Position numbers and translations under genes: made by a program. Positions 1 through 6,091 of a stretch of 6,091 nucleotides of DNA are shown here, piece after piece; the first letter of the stretch is position 1, and each line of letters begins with the position of its first letter. Under the pieces are notes generated by a model. The model made no database searches and was not told where the DNA came from. It saw nothing but the letters and a program-made list of their open reading frames with translations. This stretch comes from an uncultured Prevotella sp. (GTDB taxonomy: Bacteria; Bacteroidota; Bacteroidia; Bacteroidales; Bacteroidaceae): positions 1 through 6,091 of the forward strand of contig CAKQFW010000123.1 of assembly GCA_934230965.1 (NCBI GenBank), written 5' to 3'.

Positions 1-34
1 GTGCGGTATTGTGTTAATGCACTGTCATCAATCC

Positions 35-1420
35 TTATACGGCAAACACGAAGGTACGAAGCAGCCAATAGCAAATGATGCCACAAATGTAGCCCACAAA
101 GGCTATCCATGTAACATGCTTCATATACCAGCCAAAGGTGATACGCTCTAAGCCCATCACCACCACGCCAGCGGCACTGCCGATGATAAGCATTGAACCA
201 CCCACACCAGCACAGTAGGCCAGCAATTGCCAGAACACGCCATCAACAGCCATATCGCCAGTGGGTGCCAGCGGATACATACCCATGCAACCAGCCACCA
301 AGGGCACATTATCAACAATGCTCGACAGCACACCAATAATGCCCGTTACCATATAGTGGTTGCCATCAAACACGGTGTTCAGGCCCTTACCCATTGACGC
401 CAGTACGCCTACCTCTGACAAGCACGACACAGCCATCAAGATGCCCAAGAAGAACAAGATGGTGCTCATATCAACACGCGACAGCAGTTTGGTAACACGC
501 TTCTGTGTGCCCTCAGCATCGCCAGCGCGATGTAGGTGACGGTAGAATATTTCGGTGGTGGTCCACAACACGCCCAATACCAACAAGATGCCTACGAACG
601 GAGGCAGACCCGTAAGCCCTTTGAATACGGGCACAAACATCAAACCACCCACGCCTAAGGCAAACACCACCTTGCGCTGCGTGGCGGTAAAGTCGCCTGT
701 ATCAACAGCGCCCTCGCTTTGGCTGGGCACCTCAAGGTCGCCCTTGAGCATAAACTGCATGATGAAGGCCGGAATAACCATAGAGATGATAGAGGGAACA
801 AGTATCTCAGAGATAACACCCAAGGCTGTAATGAGGCCCTTGTTCCACAACATAATGGTGGTAACATCGCCAATAGGCGAGAAGGCGCCACCCGAGTTGG
901 CAGCGATGATAACCAGCGAAGCATAGATAATGCGGTCGGCATGGTTGCTGACGAGCTTACGCAATATCATAATCATCACAATGCTGGTGGTGAGGTTGTC
1001 GAGAATGGCCGACAGGAAGAAGGTCATAAAAGCAATGCGCCATAACAACGCCCGCTTCGACTTGGTTTTCATCACACCGCGCACCCAATTGAAGCCACCG
1101 TTTTGGTCAACAATCTCGACAATGGTCATGGCACCCATCAAGAAGAACAGAGTGGTAGAGGTGTCGCCCAGGTGCTCTTGCACAATCGTCGTCACCTTAT
1201 CCAGCACCGCATTACCGCCTGTGGCTTCGGCTGCCGACGCCATAAAGTCGGGATGCATGAGTTGAAGAAACTGCGTGGGGTCGAACATATACAGGGTCCA
1301 ACACGCCACAAACATCAGCAACGCTACGGCTGCTTTGTTTACTTTTGTAAGACTCTCCATGGCTATACATAGATAGCCAAAGACGAAAGCAATAACAATA
1401 CAAATGGTTAATGTACTCAT
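35..1420 (-). CDS. nhaD: NhaD-type Na+/H+ antiporter
   Basis: This 461-residue inner-membrane protein belongs to the NhaD branch of the ArsB/NhaD ion-transporter superfamily, which exchanges internal Na+ (or Li+) for external H+. Hydrophobic segments run through the whole length. The hallmark motifs are visible: LDNLTTS at 140-146, AANSGGAFSPIGDVTT at 173-188, VDNVPLVA at 369-376 and GGSMLIIGSAAG at 407-418. The polar pairs D141/N142, D185 with T187/T188, and D370/N371 are intact; equivalent residues are reported to be needed for transport in Vibrio NhaD (family knowledge). A charged cytoplasmic-type loop lies around 226-250. Length is normal for the family and the start at 1420 gives a short hydrophobic first helix. 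No Shine-Dalgarno is present, as expected in Bacteroidota. A strong promoter lies about 70 bases upstream, so it is transcribed independently of the genes to its right. Only 34 bases of downstream sequence are in the window, with no clear terminator. Substrate ion is inferred from the family. Confidence 0.93.
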   Translation of the reverse strand: MSTLTICIVIAFVFGYLCIAMESLTKVNKAAVALLMFVACWTLYMFDPTQFLQLMHPDFMASAAEATGGNAVLDKVTTIVQEHLGDTSTTLFFLMGAMTIVEIVDQNGGFNWVRGVMKTKSKRALLWRIAFMTFFLSAILDNLTTSIVMIMILRKLVSNHADRIIYASLVIIAANSGGAFSPIGDVTTIMLWNKGLITALGVISEILVPSIISMVIPAFIMQFMLKGDLEVPSQSEGAVDTGDFTATQRKVVFALGVGGLMFVPVFKGLTGLPPFVGILLVLGVLWTTTEIFYRHLHRAGDAEGTQKRVTKLLSRVDMSTILFFLGILMAVSCLSEVGVLASMGKGLNTVFDGNHYMVTGIIGVLSSIVDNVPLVAGCMGMYPLAPTGDMAVDGVFWQLLAYCAGVGGSMLIIGSAAGVVVMGLERITFGWYMKHVTWIAFVGYICGIICYWLLRTFVFAV

Positions 1421-1488
1421 CGTTCTGCTATTTTCTTGTTTTTGTTCTGATTAATAATTGTTTTTCTTCGTTTTTTAGTAAACGTTGA

Positions 1489-1520
1489 CAAATTTAGCCA
1501 AAATCTATGTAAGAGACAAA
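1489..1520 (-). promoter_or_regulatory. Bacteroidetes-type promoter of nhaD
   Basis: Read on the minus strand, TTTG (1517-1520) is followed after exactly 20 bases by TAAATTTG (1489-1496). This matches the Bacteroidetes primary sigma factor consensus of TTTG near -33 and TAnnTTTG near -7. The transcription start should be around 1480-1485, leaving an A-rich leader of about 60 bases before the nhaD start codon. No operator or riboswitch-like structure is evident in the leader. The start site itself is inferred. Confidence 0.8.
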
Positions 1521-1662
1521 GGAAAAGAGATAAAATAGTTTTTCATTTCTGTTTCTTATCGCGGAACATTGCTTTTGCTTGTGTAAATGCGGCCATTGGC
1601 ACGTCAAAAGCATCGGGTTAACATAGAAATAGTAAGGGTTTATCAAAGACAAATAATGTATC

Positions 1663-1742
1663 AAAACGACAACAAGGTACGACAAAACGACAACTAAGAA
1701 CAAGAAAACGACAAGGAACAACAAAAGGACAACAAGAACGAC
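1663..1742. repeat. four degenerate ~20-base tandem repeats
   Basis: Four adjacent units begin with AAAACGACAA or a close variant: 1663-1683 (21 bases), 1684-1704 (21), 1705-1722 (18) and 1723-1742 (20). The approximate consensus is AAAACGACAACAAGAACGAC. The plus strand of these 80 bases contains only two T residues, a striking strand asymmetry. A fifth, inverted copy lies at 1772-1791. The low-complexity A/C/G composition and variable unit length suggest growth by slippage followed by decay; a function is not evident. Confidence 0.75.
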
Positions 1743-1791
1743 ATTGCTTTTTTACATAAATGTATAAAAGATGTTGTCCTTGTTGTCCTTT
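1724..1791. repeat. long imperfect inverted repeat / hairpin
   Basis: The arms 1724-1743 and 1772-1791 are complementary at 18 of 20 positions. Inside the loop, CTTTT (1747-1751) can pair with AAAAG (1766-1770), and TACAT (1753-1757) can pair with ATGTA (1760-1764), so nearly the whole 68 bases can fold as one hairpin. It lies 84-151 bases downstream of the transglutaminase-like gene's stop. Read on the minus strand it is followed by a T-rich but interrupted tract, so it could act as a weak terminator or as a 3'-end stabiliser for that gene. It is not a canonical terminator. The left arm is the fourth tandem unit and the right arm its inverted copy. Confidence 0.6.
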
Positions 1792-1874
1792 GGCAGTTCA
1801 ACGATGTTATGTTTCCAGTTGTAACACCATTGAATATTCTTAACCAATATATCTACGCTGGGTAGTTTTCTTGA

Positions 1875-4607
1875 TTACAGTTTCTTAATAACCAGTTCCA
1901 TCTGCTCACCCAGACCAATGGTATATCCTTGCGAAAGGTAAACCACGCGGTTAAAGGTATCGGAGATGAAGAAGATGGGTGACAAGTTGGGGTGCGACAG
2001 GTTCATATTAGCAGATATCTGCTTGCGAATGGCGCCACCCTTGTCAATGCCGAAGATAATGTTCTTGGGCAGACCCTCAAACTCGGCTGGCTTAAACTTA
2101 GCAGCGGCAGCCTCGTCTTCAAAAAGCAACAGCAAGGGGCGGTTCCACTTATCAAAGGCGCTGGCCACCTTGGCAATATCTTTCAATGCATGGTTGGTAG
2201 GCTCCTGCCCTACTCCTATCAGGCCCGTGATAAAGTAACCACGACCTGTTTGCGACAAGATATTCACGGTGCTGCCATCCATCTTTTGGAAGGTAGACTC
2301 TGAATCGAAATTGCCAATCACCGTAACAGCTGTGGTAGAAGTGCGCAGCAGCATAGGCAAGGTTGTGGTCTTGCCAGCCTCAACGGTAAACATCTGCATA
2401 GCCGACATTACACCGCCATCAGCCAGACGTGTGCCTGTAACAAGGATGTATTGTCCAGCATCGAGCGACACGCCATCGCGGAAAGTGTTGGCCCATGTCA
2501 CCTCGCCACTGTCGTCATATTCGAGCAGTGAAGTGGTGCCATCGGCATTAACGCGAGCCAGCGAGAAGTGGCTATAATACTTGGGGTTATCTATCACGCC
2601 ATTGTCAGTATAGGTTATCTTCAGCGTGCCAGTAGCCGCCATCTGCGCTTTCTGTCCGAAGAGCACGTCAACCCATTGACCGTCTTTACGGTATTGTGTT
2701 TTCTTGGTTACAGCATCAACACGAGCCTCAATGCCCAAGCTGCGAGCAACGTCGACGAAGAAAATCTTGCGCGAACGATTGTCGGTAAGGCGCGACTGCC
2801 ATACGCCCACAGGAGTTTGAGCAATGGCCAAAGCCTTGGTATCGGGGTTCAGGCGCACGTTCTTCTCTACCCACTCGGCCAGGGCGTCGGGGTTCTGACG
2901 GAAGCGGTCGGCCTCGGCCTTGCTAAAAGCTTTCTGGAAGAAGTGTTTGAAGGGATGAATAATCATCTCGTCTTCAACACGGGGGCAGAGCTGAGCACTT
3001 TCGGCCAACATATTATCGTCGAGAATATCCATGGGCATATCGCGTAAGTCTTTGGCGCGAAGGGTCTTCAGCAGAGCGATAGCGCGGTCGAGGTGTGCCT
3101 TGTTCTTCAGCAAGAACTGAAGAATAACGGCATGATTACCACTTGACGCTACTAACAGCGGTGCCACCTCATCGGCAGGAAGCCCATTGGCCTCGCACGC
3201 CTTACGAGCTGTTTCGGGAGTATAGAAAGTGGCGAGGTAAGCATGGCGTATTGAGTCTTCATAAGCCAGACGCACATCGTTAGCCGCCTTTTGAGCGGGC
3301 GTCACCTCGGGCAGATTGGGTTTGCCCACAGGTGGAACAATGTCGAAGGTGTCGCGCTGAGCATACGCCTGTGTAGCATCGTGGTCGAGGCGCACGGTGA
3401 GCGCACGGTCTTTGCCAAACGACACTTTGCCAAAGCCATACTTGCCGTTCTTTGAGGCCCACACCATCATGTCGCCCTTGCCGGCCGATAGGAAGGTGCT
3501 ACCGTCGGCATCAGTATACTTGGTTACCACGGTGCAATATTCGGCATAATTGTATATCTTAAAATCAACGCGAGCGCCCTCAACAGGCTTGCCAGCGGCA
3601 TCAACGACGTGAAAATCGGCACGAGCCGTTTCGCCATAATTGCCAATGAGGTTAATCTCGGTATAGTTAGATGTGCGAAGCATTACCTCTTCCGGACCAT
3701 TGTAATCGCCGAAAGCCTTGGTGTGCATCAACAATGCACGCGAGGCGGGAGCGTTAAACCAACCTAAGTTTAGCACGGCCTCGGGCTCACAAGCGCCCAA
3801 GAAATACCATGTGCCATCGGCCCAGGCTTCTACCCACGCATGGTTATCGTCGGTATGCGCCCAGCGCGGCGTGTAGACCTGACGGGCGGGGATGCCTACA
3901 GCACGCAAGGCAGCCACGGTAAAGGTGCTCTGCTCGCCACAACGACCATAAGCCGAGCGCACTGTAGCCAGCGGTGCCGATGTGCGGCCATCAGAGGGTT
4001 GATACGACACCTTTTCGTGGCACCAGTGGTTCACCTCAAGAATAGCATCATACATGTTTTTGCCCTTCACACGGTCGCGCAGCTCTTTGTAGAACTCCAT
4101 GCGCGAATTGTCAAGGTTCTCGTTGTTGATGCGGATGGGCAACACAAAGTGGCGGAACAGCAGTTCGGGCACCTTTGCGCCCCACGCCATCTCGTTGCGA
4201 ACCGCAAAACTGCTACGCACGTTCTGAAGGAAGAAGGCGGTGGTGTAGTCGGTAACATCGGCCAGCGGCATGTAAGCATACAAGAACTGCAAGGCTTCGC
4301 GCTCTTGTGCGGTAGCTTTCAGCCCCTTTGTATTGAAGAATTGTTTACCGATGAAAGAGATACGGCTGTTGAAGGTTTCGTCTACCTTCTTGCGATAGGC
4401 GGCATCGGTGATGAAATGATTAGCATCTGATGCCACTAAAGATGATTTGTCTAAAGATGATTTGTCTAAAGACATCGTTGACGAAGACGAGGTAGCCGTA
4501 GCCGTTACAGACACGCTACTGCCCATAATGTTGTTCATAGCCACGGTGCTTGAAACAGGCAGAGCCATGAGCAACAAAGCAGAATAAATAGTTTTTCTTT
4601 TGATCAT
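1875..4607 (-). CDS. exported transglutaminase-like multidomain protein
   Basis: This 910-residue protein starts with a Sec signal peptide (positive residues at 3-5, hydrophobic core 9-18, likely cleavage after A23 in TVA), so it should act in the periplasm or envelope. A Ser/Thr-rich linker follows (about 29-59). The transglutaminase-like core spans about 180-270 with a full triad: C223 in GRCGEQS, H256 in DDNHAWVEAW, D264 in DGTW. Such domains act as cysteine proteases, peptidases or amide cross-linkers; which applies here cannot be told. Residues about 325-410 look like an Ig-like/carboxypeptidase-regulatory beta-sandwich. A second transglutaminase-like half occupies about 575-650 but lacks the cysteine. 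The C-terminus, about 760-910, resembles a thioredoxin-like fold without CxxC. The start at 4607 gives a good signal peptide. It lies 76 bases after the nuclease gene and may be cotranscribed with it. No substrate is known to me. The family is common in Bacteroidales, usually annotated only as transglutaminase domain protein. Confidence 0.88.
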   Translation of the reverse strand: MIKRKTIYSALLLMALPVSSTVAMNNIMGSSVSVTATATSSSSTMSLDKSSLDKSSLVASDANHFITDAAYRKKVDETFNSRISFIGKQFFNTKGLKATAQEREALQFLYAYMPLADVTDYTTAFFLQNVRSSFAVRNEMAWGAKVPELLFRHFVLPIRINNENLDNSRMEFYKELRDRVKGKNMYDAILEVNHWCHEKVSYQPSDGRTSAPLATVRSAYGRCGEQSTFTVAALRAVGIPARQVYTPRWAHTDDNHAWVEAWADGTWYFLGACEPEAVLNLGWFNAPASRALLMHTKAFGDYNGPEEVMLRTSNYTEINLIGNYGETARADFHVVDAAGKPVEGARVDFKIYNYAEYCTVVTKYTDADGSTFLSAGKGDMMVWASKNGKYGFGKVSFGKDRALTVRLDHDATQAYAQRDTFDIVPPVGKPNLPEVTPAQKAANDVRLAYEDSIRHAYLATFYTPETARKACEANGLPADEVAPLLVASSGNHAVILQFLLKNKAHLDRAIALLKTLRAKDLRDMPMDILDDNMLAESAQLCPRVEDEMIIHPFKHFFQKAFSKAEADRFRQNPDALAEWVEKNVRLNPDTKALAIAQTPVGVWQSRLTDNRSRKIFFVDVARSLGIEARVDAVTKKTQYRKDGQWVDVLFGQKAQMAATGTLKITYTDNGVIDNPKYYSHFSLARVNADGTTSLLEYDDSGEVTWANTFRDGVSLDAGQYILVTGTRLADGGVMSAMQMFTVEAGKTTTLPMLLRTSTTAVTVIGNFDSESTFQKMDGSTVNILSQTGRGYFITGLIGVGQEPTNHALKDIAKVASAFDKWNRPLLLLFEDEAAAAKFKPAEFEGLPKNIIFGIDKGGAIRKQISANMNLSHPNLSPIFFISDTFNRVVYLSQGYTIGLGEQMELVIKKL
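4436..4472. repeat. 15-base in-frame tandem repeat within the transglutaminase-like gene
   Basis: The unit CTAAAGATGATTTGT occurs twice perfectly (4436-4450 and 4451-4465) and continues for 7 more bases. It encodes the repeated LDKSS segment around residues 47-57, in the linker between the signal peptide and the folded part. Because the unit is a multiple of three, gain or loss would alter linker length without breaking the frame. Confidence 0.9.
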
Positions 4608-4683
4608 AGTAGCTTGTAAGTTATTGTTCGTAAGTAATTGTTAGTTGAATTGCTTGAATGTGTTTGTTTGATTAGTTACTGTT
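4608..4683 (-). other. short intergenic spacer without visible promoter or terminator
   Basis: This 76-base spacer lies between the nuclease stop and the transglutaminase-like start. On the minus strand it has no TAnnTTTG element, no hairpin followed by T residues and no Shine-Dalgarno. It includes two adjacent near-identical 14-base copies, 4616-4629 and 4630-4643, differing at two positions. The lack of signals is consistent with, but does not prove, cotranscription of the two flanking genes. Confidence 0.5.
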
Positions 4684-5688
4684 TTAGAAATCCCACAAGA
4701 TAGGAGAGAAGCTCTTCTCTACCTTCTCTTCAATATCGTCGGGCAGATTGCAGAAGAAGTCCATGCCGGTGAGCTTTTCCAATTCAGCAATCGACATAGC
4801 GTTCTGTCGCAAGTTATAGTTTGAGGGGACATACGAACTAAGATGCTTGGTCCAGAAGCCAAAGGCGCTATAACCACTCTGAGTTTTTCTCAGCACAGCC
4901 ATGAAGAAATACTTGGGCACAATCATCTGGCCCTTTAGTTTCTTCAACACCTGCCCCTCCTGAATGGTACCACCTTTGCACACGAACAGCGTATCGTTGG
5001 CGCATAGGCGTTTAGCAAGTTTCTGTACCTTTCCCTCCATCAGTAGCCACAAACCCGTGTGCGAGTTGTCTTTATCGTCGTAACCGTTAAACTGCGGATA
5101 CTGCGGCTGCATATTGGTAAGAAAGTTGGTCTGACGGTTGGCATCGTAAGAAAAGGTGCGCTCTGTTTGCGGTAAGATGTGGCCGTGTTGAAAGCCCGAG
5201 CCTCGCATATAATCGTCAATGCGATACTGCGAAGGCAGGTCATCGTCGGCAGGATAGGTAAGACCTAACACGCGATTATGCGAACCGCCATAGCCTCGGT
5301 GCAAGCGATAGCAAGAACAAAGTTGCGACTTTTTATTCGTGTCCCAAATGGTGCAGAAGTTAATGCCGTCGGCATCGAAGGTATAGTTTTTGCCAGCATA
5401 CGAGTATTGGTTAGCCGTACCTGAAAGCGTATGCACAATAACATAATAGTTGGCAGCGGGTTTCTTAATATTCGGAAACTCCATACGCTGTGCAGCCTTT
5501 AGCGTCGTATTATTTGTATTGTAACCACTGGCGGGATTTTGGTTTTCGTTCTTCGCTACGGAAGAACCTGAACCTTCACCATTATCACCACCCCCATCGC
5601 TACCACAGGCCGCAAACGACAGTACCATTAAAAGCAATACTGCCCAATGTGCCCATATCATAAAACGATGTTTCATATTGATGTTCAT
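4684..5688 (-). CDS. DNA/RNA non-specific endonuclease (NUC1/EndA family) lipoprotein
   Basis: This 334-residue protein has a lipoprotein signal peptide: basic residues K6-R8, hydrophobic core 15-25 and a lipobox-like end SFAAC with the lipidated cysteine at 28. A Gly/Ser/Asp-rich tether (29-43) follows. The rest is a beta-beta-alpha-metal nuclease domain of the Serratia nuclease/EndA/NUC1 type, which cuts DNA and RNA with one bound Mg2+. The active-site segment is at 162-176, with QHGH at 167-170 where the family normally has DRGH, so H170 is the expected general base. The metal-ligand segment TNMQPQ at 191-196 is intact (N192), followed by FNG at 200-202. Six cysteines follow the lipidated one (112, 124, 126, 229, 237, 313), so disulfides are possible outside the cytoplasm. 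The start could also be M5, which leaves the same signal. Upstream, TATATTTT (5700-5707) is a weak -7 candidate without a matching -33. Likely role: nucleic-acid scavenging or biofilm DNA digestion at the cell envelope (inferred). Confidence 0.87.
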   Translation of the reverse strand: MNINMKHRFMIWAHWAVLLLMVLSFAACGSDGGGDNGEGSGSSVAKNENQNPASGYNTNNTTLKAAQRMEFPNIKKPAANYYVIVHTLSGTANQYSYAGKNYTFDADGINFCTIWDTNKKSQLCSCYRLHRGYGGSHNRVLGLTYPADDDLPSQYRIDDYMRGSGFQHGHILPQTERTFSYDANRQTNFLTNMQPQYPQFNGYDDKDNSHTGLWLLMEGKVQKLAKRLCANDTLFVCKGGTIQEGQVLKKLKGQMIVPKYFFMAVLRKTQSGYSAFGFWTKHLSSYVPSNYNLRQNAMSIAELEKLTGMDFFCNLPDDIEEKVEKSFSPILWDF

Positions 5689-5785
5689 TAGAAAGAAATA
5701 AAATATAAATAAGAGAAAGTCGTCACTTTACTTCACTGGCCTTAAGTTAGCACACAAGTGGCCGTGTGTGACGAAGCGTTAGAAT

Positions 5786-5838
5786 AAAAAAAGAAAGTGT
5801 GTTCCCGCGTATATGCAACTACGCCAGAACACACTTTC
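5786..5838 (-). terminator. intrinsic terminator of the L31 transcript
   Basis: Perfect 12-base arms at 5793-5804 and 5827-5838 (GAAAGTGTGTTC and its complement) form the outer stem. The loop contains a second 5-base stem, 5807-5811 with 5820-5824, giving a long hairpin with an 8-base apex. On the minus strand it is followed directly by seven T residues (5786-5792). It lies about 120 bases after the L31 stop and about 100 bases before the nuclease gene, so it should isolate the two. In the plus direction only five T-pairing positions follow at most, so it is assigned to the minus strand. Confidence 0.88.
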
Positions 5839-5957
5839 CAAAAATATAAGTTCGCTCACTCTTTACTGTTTATTCTGCCTTGGCATCGCTACAGCCGATG
5901 CACGTGCTTGCCAACGTTCAGACATCAATAAAAGAGTAGTGGTAGATATATGCTGTA
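5839..5957 (-). other. 119-base 3' untranslated region of the L31 gene
   Basis: This stretch lies between the L31 stop codon and its terminator and is unusually long for a terminator spacing. It contains a small inverted repeat (GCATCG at 5883-5888 with CGATGC at 5896-5901, 7-base loop). It also contains a 20-codon open frame at 5863-5925 that begins with ATG and encodes a basic peptide starting MSERWQARAS. I cannot support that frame as a gene. Confidence 0.4.
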
Positions 5958-6091
5958 TTACTTGCGAATCTTACCGAAGCGGCTCATGAACTTGTCTACG
6001 CGACCAGCAGTGTCAACCAGCTTGCTCTTACCAGTATAGAAGGGGTGAGAGGTGCTAGAGATTTCGACTTTTACCACGGGGTAAGTTTCGC
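5958..6091 (-). CDS. rpmE2: 50S ribosomal protein L31 type B, C-terminal part
   Basis: The minus strand from the window edge to the TAA at 5958-5960 encodes 43 complete residues, beginning [12 protein letters not shown] and ending RFGKIRK. The block [21 protein letters not shown] is the conserved C-terminal signature of L31, a small protein of the large ribosomal subunit that helps bridge the two subunits. The visible part fits the type B paralogue, which lacks the zinc-binding cysteines, but the N-terminal region that would confirm their absence is outside the window. Roughly half of the gene, with its start and promoter, is missing here because the window ends; it is not a broken gene. The gene is followed by its own terminator at 5786-5838. 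Confidence 0.93.
   Translation of the reverse strand, partial: ETYPVVKVEISSTSHPFYTGKSKLVDTAGRVDKFMSRFGKIRK

Larger units (their letters stand above)
1421..1874. other. 454-base non-coding gap with repeats and nhaD promoter
   Basis: This AT-rich region separates the stop of the transglutaminase-like gene from the start of nhaD. From right to left it holds a 120-base stretch after the stop, a long imperfect hairpin (1724-1791), four degenerate tandem repeat units (1663-1742), a weaker inverted repeat (TGCTTTTG at 1570-1577 with CAAAAGCA at 1605-1612, 27-base loop), the nhaD promoter (1489-1520) and its leader. A 76-codon open frame at 1494-1724 is not supported as a gene: it is built on the repeats and ends inside the nhaD -7 element. 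I see no RNA gene. Confidence 0.7.

Noticed and set aside
555..1372. Several overlapping plus-strand frames opposite nhaD
   Set aside because: They overlap each other and the strongly supported antiporter gene, and their translations are low-quality antisense sequence.
1494..1724. 76-codon minus-strand frame encoding a hydrophobic peptide
   Set aside because: Its hydrophobic start is the translation of the T-rich strand of the tandem repeats, and its end overlaps the -7 element of the nhaD promoter; no family resemblance.
1663..1742. Repeat cluster as a CRISPR array
   Set aside because: Units are contiguous with no unique spacers, vary in length and sequence, and no cas gene is nearby.
2568..3047. 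159-codon plus-strand open frame
   Set aside because: Antisense shadow of the transglutaminase-like gene, a result of its codon composition; no start signal or domain.
3840..4430. 196-codon plus-strand open frame
   Set aside because: It lies wholly opposite the transglutaminase core, whose catalytic motifs are clear on the minus strand; the plus frame shows no recognisable domain.
4705..4720. AGAGAA/TTCTCT hairpin near the end of the nuclease gene as a terminator
   Set aside because: It is inside coding sequence, has only a 6-base stem and no T tract follows on the minus strand.
5751..5770. CACACA/TGTGTG inverted repeat upstream of the nuclease gene as an operator
   Set aside because: Only a 6-base stem of simple alternating sequence; no supporting regulator or promoter position.

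Overview
The window looks like a chromosomal segment of a Bacteroidota organism, most likely a Prevotellaceae-type Bacteroidales. Three things point there. The promoter in front of the antiporter gene has the TTTG / TAnnTTTG architecture of the Bacteroidetes primary sigma factor. No gene start has a recognisable Shine-Dalgarno sequence. The proteins (type B L31, Bacteroidales NhaD, a large exported transglutaminase-like protein, a NUC1-type lipoprotein) are typical of that group. The genus assignment is an inference.

All four genes are on the minus strand, so they read from right to left. 5958-6091 is the C-terminal 43 codons of ribosomal protein L31 type B, whose start lies outside the window. 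It is followed by a 119-base untranslated stretch and a strong intrinsic terminator (5786-5838). Next, 4684-5688 encodes a lipoprotein with a DNA/RNA non-specific endonuclease (NUC1/EndA) domain and an altered DRGH motif. After a 76-base gap with no visible promoter or terminator, 1875-4607 encodes a 910-residue exported protein with a complete transglutaminase-like Cys-His-Asp triad, an Ig-like middle domain, a second cysteine-less transglutaminase-like half and a thioredoxin-like C-terminus without CxxC. These two genes may share a transcript. A 454-base non-coding gap (1421-1874) then carries four degenerate tandem copies of a 20-base A/C-rich unit, an inverted copy forming a long hairpin, and a near-perfect promoter for the last gene. 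That gene, 35-1420, is an NhaD-type Na+/H+ antiporter.

Functionally the window is a string of neighbours rather than a clear pathway: housekeeping translation (L31), an envelope-anchored nuclease plus an exported transglutaminase-like protein, and a separately promoted inner-membrane ion antiporter. I see no CRISPR array, insertion sequence, tRNA, rRNA or phage gene. The unusual points are the non-canonical nuclease motif, the duplicated and degenerate transglutaminase architecture, and the intergenic repeat/hairpin element.
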